Positions 57,501-64,000 of a DNA stretch of 64,000 bases are shown piece after piece. The stretch is from positions 1,689,001-1,753,000 of the forward strand of contig OZ023182.1 in assembly GCA_963995505.1 (NCBI GenBank), in the 5' to 3' direction. Source of the DNA: Hypericum androsaemum. Taxonomy: Eukaryota > Streptophyta > Magnoliopsida > Malpighiales > Hypericaceae. Numbering within the stretch: position 1 is the first letter of the stretch; each line of letters begins with the position of its first letter. The position numbers were made by a program, and so were the translations under genes. A model generated the notes under the pieces. That model did no database searches and was not told where the DNA came from. It was given only the letters and a program-made list of their open reading frames with translations.

Positions 57501-60500
57501 ATGATGGGTTCCAGAGATCGCGATCAACCGGCGTCTCATCACCAGCCCCTACTAAGCAGCCTCGTAGTGCGGCCATCCGACAGCGACGGCGAAGGAAAAG
57601 CCGGCGGCGGGGGAGCCCGCACCGGCGGCAGCGAGTATGAGCCCGGCGAGGTCAGTCACGAACCTCCGCCATATTCTCGCTCCCATCGCTACTCCGATGA
57701 GCCTGGTTAGTCCCCCGTCCGCCATATATATGCCTACTTTTAGGAATTGTTTTATTTTTTATGTGGTTATTTGCAACTTAGGGTTCGGATCAATTGGGGA
57801 TAATTCTTCTTGGCTCCAATTTGTTTGTGTGGAAAGTTGAATTAGTTTGTATATTTAGTTAGGAATCGAAATTTCCCCTCGGTTTGAGAGTTTCGTGTTT
57901 GTATTAGTTTAAATTCTTCTGGTGCTTGGTTTTAATGCCAAATTTGTCGATGATTACGGTGTCTTTGTGGAATTTAATTACGATAACAGAATTAAGATGC
58001 TCTGCTGATCCTGGGTAGCCACTTGGTATAGTCCGGAATTAAGGCTAGATAGGAATGGAATGTTACATGTTTACTTCCGAGGTTCAGTTGACATTGTGAC
58101 TTTGTTTTCCACTCTTCTATATGTATGGTACATAGTTTTGTTGAGTGGAAAATGATATAAAACTTTTTTTGCTGATTGTACGAGAGTTGTGAATTTTCTA
58201 GACTAGGTAACTGTGTTTCATGTCCTCTCCTTCTTTCACTTGCGTGCCCCTGTTTTATTGGACATCCTACAAGATCAATGTGGAACTGCAAATAAATTCT
58301 CCTGTTGTGTATTACAGCTCAAATGCTGACCACAAGAACATGGGTCTTGAGGAAGGCATGTCGGTTATGATTGCTGCAATCAGAAATTGTCTTTCATGTT
58401 AAGGGTTCATTTGTTAGGGGGGAAGGGTTTCTATTAGTATTCATTGGGTACCTGGGACATGAATTATCTCATATGGTCTGGGAGGCCACGGAAATGAAAG
58501 CATCCTTGAGGGGATTGGTCTAAGATGGTCTGTTGAAAATGGATATTACCTTGGTGGTTTGGGGTTTTCTTCTGGACTACATGCTGAAGCTCACCATTTG
58601 GTTATTGGTGCAGCAGGTTATAAAACTTGGTTCAAGTGTAATTTCATGCTTTTGGTAGATATTGAGCTGTAATGGCCTCGGAGTTCTACTTATTCTTTGG
58701 TTTGATTGGGCTGCAAAGTTAACTCCTTGGTAACCGGAAAATTGTATGACATGGGGGCAGAAATTTCCTTGCAACCATGAGCTTGCTGATTAGGACAATT
58801 GAACTGATTTCCCAAATTGTGATCAAGTGGCATGCTCTCATTGTCCTGGGTCTGCTTTTGGGAGCTGGAAAATGGATACTTGAGCATGTAGTTTGAGACT
58901 TAGATTCTGGTTTACTATTTTTCTGTTGTATAGTAGGCTTATAGTCTCCTTTTAGTGAAGGCTAGTCAGAAGTATCTGCATGTATTCGATTAGCTCACAC
59001 CGGTACTGTTTAGCTTTTAACTCTCTTTTTTGTCGGTTTCAAAGATGGTGGGTTGGCATTTCACGAGTGGTCATCAACTGCACGTTTTTGACTTTTTAGC
59101 TGGAATGGAAGTTGGTACATCTTTTCTTCTTTTGTTTGCGGTTCTCAACTTTTTCTGGAATGGTTGGGTGATATTGGACAAATGGATGGGTTCATACTCA
59201 GATTACTCCTGCGGTGTGGGTTGATTTTCCTTTGAAGTTTTTCTCTACACACAATGAGCAGCACGTGCTCTGGGGCTTGACTGGAAGTTTATCGATGGAA
59301 GTTCTTTTGAAATGTTTGCGTCTTGGTTCTTATTTCCTATGGCGAGTCCTAATCATAGGCATGAAAAGTGTCTTCTTTAATGCTGGCTCAAACACTGGAA
59401 GGTCTTTGCAATGGGTTTTATGATGAAGATATGGTTGCTTGACAGTTATGGGTTTAGTAGGTTGAAGTGAGTTTGCATCTTGAAGCATATTGATGACGGA
59501 CGGGGTATGTGGATGTGTTATGCTACGTAGTATTAGGACTAGCAACATACTATGTGAGTGATGAATTCAAGTTTCTGTGGTGTTTATATTGGCACACTGC
59601 TCCTCTATTAAAAGATTGATTTGGGCTAACAATTGGAGAAGTCGGAGCAGGGGAAGTTATTTTGGAAATCTGTGCTCTCGTCGCTGATAATTAACTTCTT
59701 ATCTGTGATGAGGTGATTCTTGGATGATGATTAGTCTTCCTGCAACTTGTTTATTGGGTCATCTTTCAGAATTTGGATATGAATTGTGGTTATCATTACT
59801 GCTTTTGACTGACAATTTTTCTCCGTTGTTGTATTTGGTTTGCCTTATCCTCTAGACTTCATTTATCCAGGACATAGAACTCGTTTAGGTTCTAGCTCTC
59901 CTCCACGTCGCAGGGATACAGACCATCGGTATGCTTCAGACTTGGACCACTCTGGCGGGCCACCTCGAGGTCGTGACTATACTAGTGCAAGGGATGCTGG
60001 TAGTTATAGGGACTTCTCACCCTCACGTACTCGAGGAGGGGGTGGTGGAAGACTGTTTGGTAGGGGCATCGATGGGCCTGGGTTTGCACCAGGACCTTTA
60101 AGAGGGGAGGGGATGACTAGGAATAACCCTAATGTCCGCCCCAGGGAGGGAGACTGGATCTGTTCTGACCCTGCGTAAGTTTGCTATATTTACTGTCTTC
60201 CATTTTGCTTTCCTACTTCGCAATATCCTTGCATATTCTGCTCATACTCTTGTTAGCAACATTTCATCTGCTTAAACCTTTCGAGGTTCTAGTGTTAATA
60301 TGGCAGATGTTCTTTATGCAACATCTCTGTTGATAATGTTTTTCTCTAGCATGGAACTTTGGTTTTATATAGGTCAAAGAGGCTGTTATTGATTGTCTCT
60401 GGAGTAGTTGTCAGCTACTAAGAGCTGATAGTTGATGTTTATGCAAGAATATGTTATTGTGCTTTTCCAAAGAATATGTTATTGTGCTTTTCCATTCAGA

Positions 60501-61233
60501 AAGTTGCCCAACTCTGTCATTATTAAACTCGAGATTTGTTCTTGGAACATGTTAATGTTGTTTCTCAATGGCTTTCGAGAAATTTATGTTTGATTGAATG
60601 CTCATATACTCTTGTCTCAGTTGCGACAATCTGAACTTTGCAAGGAGAGAGTTCTGTAACAACTGCAAGAAGCCTCGCTATGGAGCTGTGGGAAGTCCTC
60701 GGAGGAGTTTTCCAGGTCCCGCTCCTCATGTCCCTGGCAGGCGCTTCTCTGGTCCTCCATTGGATCTTTCCCCTGGGCGAGCCACTAATGGTTATAGGTC
60801 ACCCCCACCTCGTGGTTGGGCCAGAGATGGACCCAGAGGTTTTGGTCCTGGTGGTCCTCTGCCTGTTAGGCATGGAGGGAGGTTCTCCGATCACGATTTC
60901 CATAGAGATCGACCTGATTATCTGGTTGATGACTACAGGGGTAGGAGATATGATCGTCCAATGCCAACAGATTGGGGTCACAGAGACCGTGGAAGGGATG
61001 ATTTTTTTGCTGAAAGGAAAGGATTTGACAGGAGATTGCCTTCTCCTCCTCCCCCTCCAATGTTGCCACCTCCACATCGGGCCCGATGGGGACGTGATGT
61101 CAGGGAGAGGAGCCGATCTCCAATCAGGGCTGGTGCACCACCTCCAAGAGAATACCGTCGGGACATGTACATGGAACGAGGACGAGACGATCCTCGTGGT
61201 TTGGGGCGAGACCGGGTCAGAGACTTGTATTGA
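57501..61233 (+). CDS. RanBP2-type zinc-finger, TAF15-like RNA-binding protein
   Basis: Three exons: 57501-57705, 59856-60174 and 60621-61233 (1137 nt, 378 aa), with GT/AG borders and a 2.15-kb first intron. The protein is low-complexity and rich in Arg, Gly, Pro, Asp and Ser: SSSPPRRRDTDHRY, FSPSRTRGGGGGRLFGRG, NPNVRPREGDWIC, then RSRSPI and RRDMYMERGRDD. One RanBP2/NZF zinc finger (DWIC, four residues, C, then NFARREFCNNC) spans the exon 2/3 junction at about residues 171-195. Such fingers bind single-stranded RNA; plant relatives are annotated as TFIID subunit 15-like or EWS/FUS-like nuclear proteins. No RRM is visible. Intact; a decayed 3' copy lies at 63440. Confidence 0.85.
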
Positions 61234-61239
61234 TAGAAA

Positions 61240-62440
61240 TCGTCAACATTTACTTTGTTAGGGATTATATTGTATTTCAGAGATGCACATCTTCTGTAGG
61301 TTGAGTATCCAACTGGTCTGCTTTTTATTGGTTGCTTGAAACAGCATGGTTAATCACGAGCTTCGCTAAAGTTTTCGATCCCCTTGGTTACTTGCAAATG
61401 TCGGCAACAGTTTTTCCATTGATGAGACGTAACAAGGCATAGTGGGACTTTCAACTTTCTAGTGTTGTTATCGTACTACGTAATTACGTAATATAACTAC
61501 AAGCAATCTACACGCGGTAACGGGTCCTGAATGGTTTCCGAAGAATTGGTGGGTCAATTCAATTTCCACCTTTTGTGAAAATAGCAAAATTTTGTTTAGG
61601 AGTGAAACAAAATTTAATACTGTTTAAAGTTCCAAGGTTTAGGCCAACTCGCCTAAATTTTCACGACGAAAAAAAAAATCTATACCCAAGGTATGCAGCA
61701 AGGTACAAACAATCAGTCATTGCGTACAACTACTAGTCTGGTAGAGAGCTTAATCAAAGATCTCGAGCTTTCGACACAATAGAGAGCCCATGAGCAAAGG
61801 AGACATCAAAATCCTGGCAACCTCATTGGACGATCCCTGCAATTTAAAATGTCTGGCGAGTAATCCCATGGTAATCACATTCATCAAGTTCACAAAACAT
61901 GAAAAATAATTAATAAAATACGACGAAAGAAAAATATGATCTACCTTTTATGTGAAGATGAAATCATACCCAAATTAGTTGTTTCTAATCATTGCCTACG
62001 ATTGGTTCTAAGCCGTGAAATTCATTTTCCAAATAGTCCTTTTTCATTGGTTAAAAACAATAAATCGTTTACAGATCCCTTTTTTCCGTCTCTGTGGAGA
62101 AGAGATTTGAATTTTGGTGAATAATAAAAAGAGGAGATTAATTAAGTAATTTTGAGGATACCCAAACCAGGCTATGCTTTACTCTTATTAAAAAAAATGC
62201 ATGTTAACAGTGTAACTAGCCTTATCTTACATTAGAATGTCTGTATTCAGGTCGAGCGGCCTCCTAATAATGTCTTAAACATTCGTAAGTGAATCGTAAT
62301 TTTTTATCACGACGAATTTTGCATGTCATATAATTAGAAACGACAGATAGAGACACGACCATCCCGAAAGCAGGCTACCTAAATGTAATATTTCTGTCAA
62401 AGAAAAGAGAGGCAGAACGGGTCGTAGCCGTATGGATTAA
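61240..62440. other. Convergent intergenic region
   Basis: Contains the 3' UTR of the zinc-finger gene (similar to 63690-63890, so at least to about 61440) and, at the right, the probable 3' UTR of the minus-strand cystatin-like gene. No further gene seen. Confidence 0.5.
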
Positions 62441-62446
62441 TTACCT

Positions 62447-63214
62447 TCAGTTTTGACCGGCCTTGAGCCGGAATATAAACACCTTCATCTTATTGACTAT
62501 GAAATCATTCATGACCTTAGTTTCGTAAACCTTCTTCGCCCCCGTCGAAACGACTACGGCTTCTAAGGTTATGTAGAACAGGTCGCCACGGGACACAATC
62601 TTGAGGATCTTCGACAACTTGAGCTCCTCACCCTGTTCGGAGAGATCGATCAACAACGGATCAGAATATCAACCCGAAAAGTATTTCCGAAGATTAAGCT
62701 AAGGAAGCAAGGCGAACCTTATGCTCATTGTTCCATTCATCAATAGCGTGGAGAGCACACTTGTTGAGACTCTTCAGGTAAGGACTACCATCATCGTACT
62801 GGTCGAGATCCATCAGGTAACATCCGCCGATCAAGGTGCCGTCATACGGGCCAACATCAAAACCCTAATGCACGCAAACATCTTATAATTAACAAAGAAA
62901 TCAAAATATCCAAAAATCACAAAAGAAAAGGGGGGAAAGGAAACTAGCTAGCTGCTCGACCGTTCATATATTTAGGTATATCAAATTGATAAATTACGTA
63001 CGTCGCTATCTTTGAGTTGCTGGCGTCTGAGGAGCCATTGTGACCGGAGCTTCTCGTCGCCCCCGAAGTCACTGAGGGGTGGGTCGTAATCACCCGATTC
63101 CCCATCGTCTTGGACTTCTCCGGGGATGTCGTCGTCGTCGGAGATTTGATCCACTTTCTGCTTCTTCGACTCTGGACGTACCGAGGGCTCTTCGACGTCT
63201 ACCAGAGAAGCCAT
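62447..63214 (-). CDS. Cystatin/monellin-like superfamily protein
   Basis: Three exons: 63214-63002, 62864-62718 and 62632-62447 (546 nt, 181 aa), all joining in phase 0 at GT/AG sites. Residues 1-70 are acidic and disordered (KKQKVDQISDDDD, GDYDPPLSDFGGDE). The rest has cystatin-like topology: YLKSLNKCALHAIDEWNNEH as the helix, then LKLSKILKIVSRGDLFYITL and KKVYETKVM strands. The inhibitory QxVxG loop of true phytocystatins is not present (KIVSRG at that place) and there is no signal peptide, so protease inhibition is doubtful. It may belong to a plant family of intracellular cystatin-fold proteins of unknown role. It is transcribed convergently toward the zinc-finger gene. Confidence 0.75.
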
Positions 63215-63439
63215 TGTCGTCTCGAGCGGAAATCCTAAAAGGCCACGAATTAAATAGAAGGTGGTAAAGTAAGGTTGGAGCCTGAGAGGTTCTCCAAAAA
63301 CAATCGGCTTTATAATATTATATATTATTTAGGACCCAGATCCGTGTACATCTTCTCGTCTGGTCCTTTTATTTTTGGACAATAATCAGTTTGGTCCTGG
63401 AATATCGTTGTCTTTTTTCTACAAGCTACCCACCAACAG

Positions 63440-63890
63440 ATGTTCATCCCTCCTCGTGGTTGGGTCAGAGACGAGTGATTTTGGTCCTAGTGGTCAGAGA
63501 CAAGTGATTATTTTTCGTAGAGATCGAACTGATTATCCGAATGATGACTACAATGGTAGGAGATACGCTAGCCCAACACTAACAGATCGAGGTCAACGGG
63601 GACCACTTTCTCCACAGGAGAGAGGAGCCAATTGCATGGAATGAGGATAGATGGTCGTCATGGTTGGAGACTTGTATTTACGGATGTGAGCAACGTAAAC
63701 TTTGTTAGAGATTATTGCACTCTAGAATTGCATTTTTTATTTATTTTTGGGATTGAGGATCTTCTTTAAATGAGTCTTCTTTCTTTGTGCTGGTTGCTTT
63801 AAAATGCATGGTGAATCACAAGTTGTGCTAAAAGTTTTGACATCCCCTTTTAATGCTGATGTCTGCAGCAAGGGTTCCATTGATAAGGGA
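63440..63890 (+). pseudogene. Decayed 3' copy of the zinc-finger gene (exon 3 and 3' UTR)
   Basis: Matches 60805-61440 with gaps: PRGWVRDE, FRRDRTDYPNDDYNGRRYAS, LTDRGQRG, then the 3' UTR (GACTTGTATT, TTTGTTAG, GGTTGCTTTAAAATGCATGG, TCCATTGAT). Large internal deletions and frame changes remove most of the tail. No zinc finger is present. Only one exon is covered, so retroposition and segmental duplication cannot be told apart. Confidence 0.75.
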
Positions 63891-64000
63891 AGCACGAATG
63901 GTGCAATCTTGATTCGAAGATCGTTGATCAGCTAAAACAGTAGTACCACATCAGAAATCATCCACTTGCTGGAGTCTATTAGATTGGAGAATTGATTGAC

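Noticed and set aside
57706..59855. Small frames in the 2.15-kb first intron of the zinc-finger gene
   Set aside because: Short, without motifs, and interrupted; ordinary intron sequence.
60638..61261. 207-codon alternative frame overlapping zinc-finger exon 3
   Set aside because: An open frame caused by low-complexity Arg/Gly/Pro codons; the other frame has the zinc finger and joins in phase with exon 2.

Overview
The window is nuclear DNA of a flowering plant. The evidence is introns with plant splice signals, plant-only families (ROP GTPase, CDKF-type CDK-activating kinase, NPF transporter, type I MADS box, NDR1/HIN1-like proteins) and abundant plant transposons. Protein flavour suggests a eudicot, probably a rosid; I cannot name the species. 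No operons, CRISPR, rRNA or convincing tRNA genes are present.

Layout. 1-12.1 kb is gene-poor and transposon-rich. It holds a decayed LTR element, a long-TIR element with a perfect 8-bp target duplication (2303-3453), a 540-bp insertion with an 18-bp direct repeat that breaks a WD40/LIN-type gene relic, and a Mutator-like element (7847-9123, perfect 9-bp target duplication) that appears to have captured the first exon of a Kae1/OSGEP gene (Pack-MULE). 12.4-21.4 kb is a locally triplicated two-gene module: an NPF1-type transporter (+) facing an NDR1/HIN1-like gene (-). Only the first NPF gene (580 aa, 4 exons) and the second NHL gene (191 aa) are intact; the other copies are truncated or frameshifted. 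21.7-26.3 kb holds a truncated type II peroxiredoxin, a 5'-truncated LINE and a Harbinger transposase scrap.

26.5-28.4 kb is a type II ROP/RAC GTPase gene with a nonsense codon in exon 1. Its 3' flank is interrupted by two decayed Ty1/copia elements of one family lying head to tail (28.5-36.45 and about 36.45-43.75 kb). Both have a long leader carrying a related small ORF before gag, plus strongly conserved non-coding blocks. Next comes a frameshifted CDKF;1-like kinase gene (44.0-45.4 kb), then an apparently intact 13-exon plastidic-glucose-transporter-type gene on the minus strand (45.8-49.6 kb, 503 aa).

50-55 kb is intergenic, with two large degenerate minisatellites and a MULE-type MITE. 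At 55.6 kb is a single-exon AGL80-like MADS gene whose former acidic C-terminus now lies out of frame, followed by a near-perfect 53-bp-stem hairpin. 57.5-61.2 kb is an intact 3-exon RanBP2-zinc-finger (TAF15-like) gene. 62.4-63.2 kb is an intact 3-exon cystatin-like gene on the minus strand. The right edge carries a decayed 3' copy of the zinc-finger gene.

Probable functional genes: NPF1-like transporter, NHL2, hexose transporter, MADS (with caveat), zinc-finger protein and cystatin-like protein. Exon coordinates were worked out by hand from GT/AG signals and reading-frame continuity; all multi-exon models called intact sum to whole codons.
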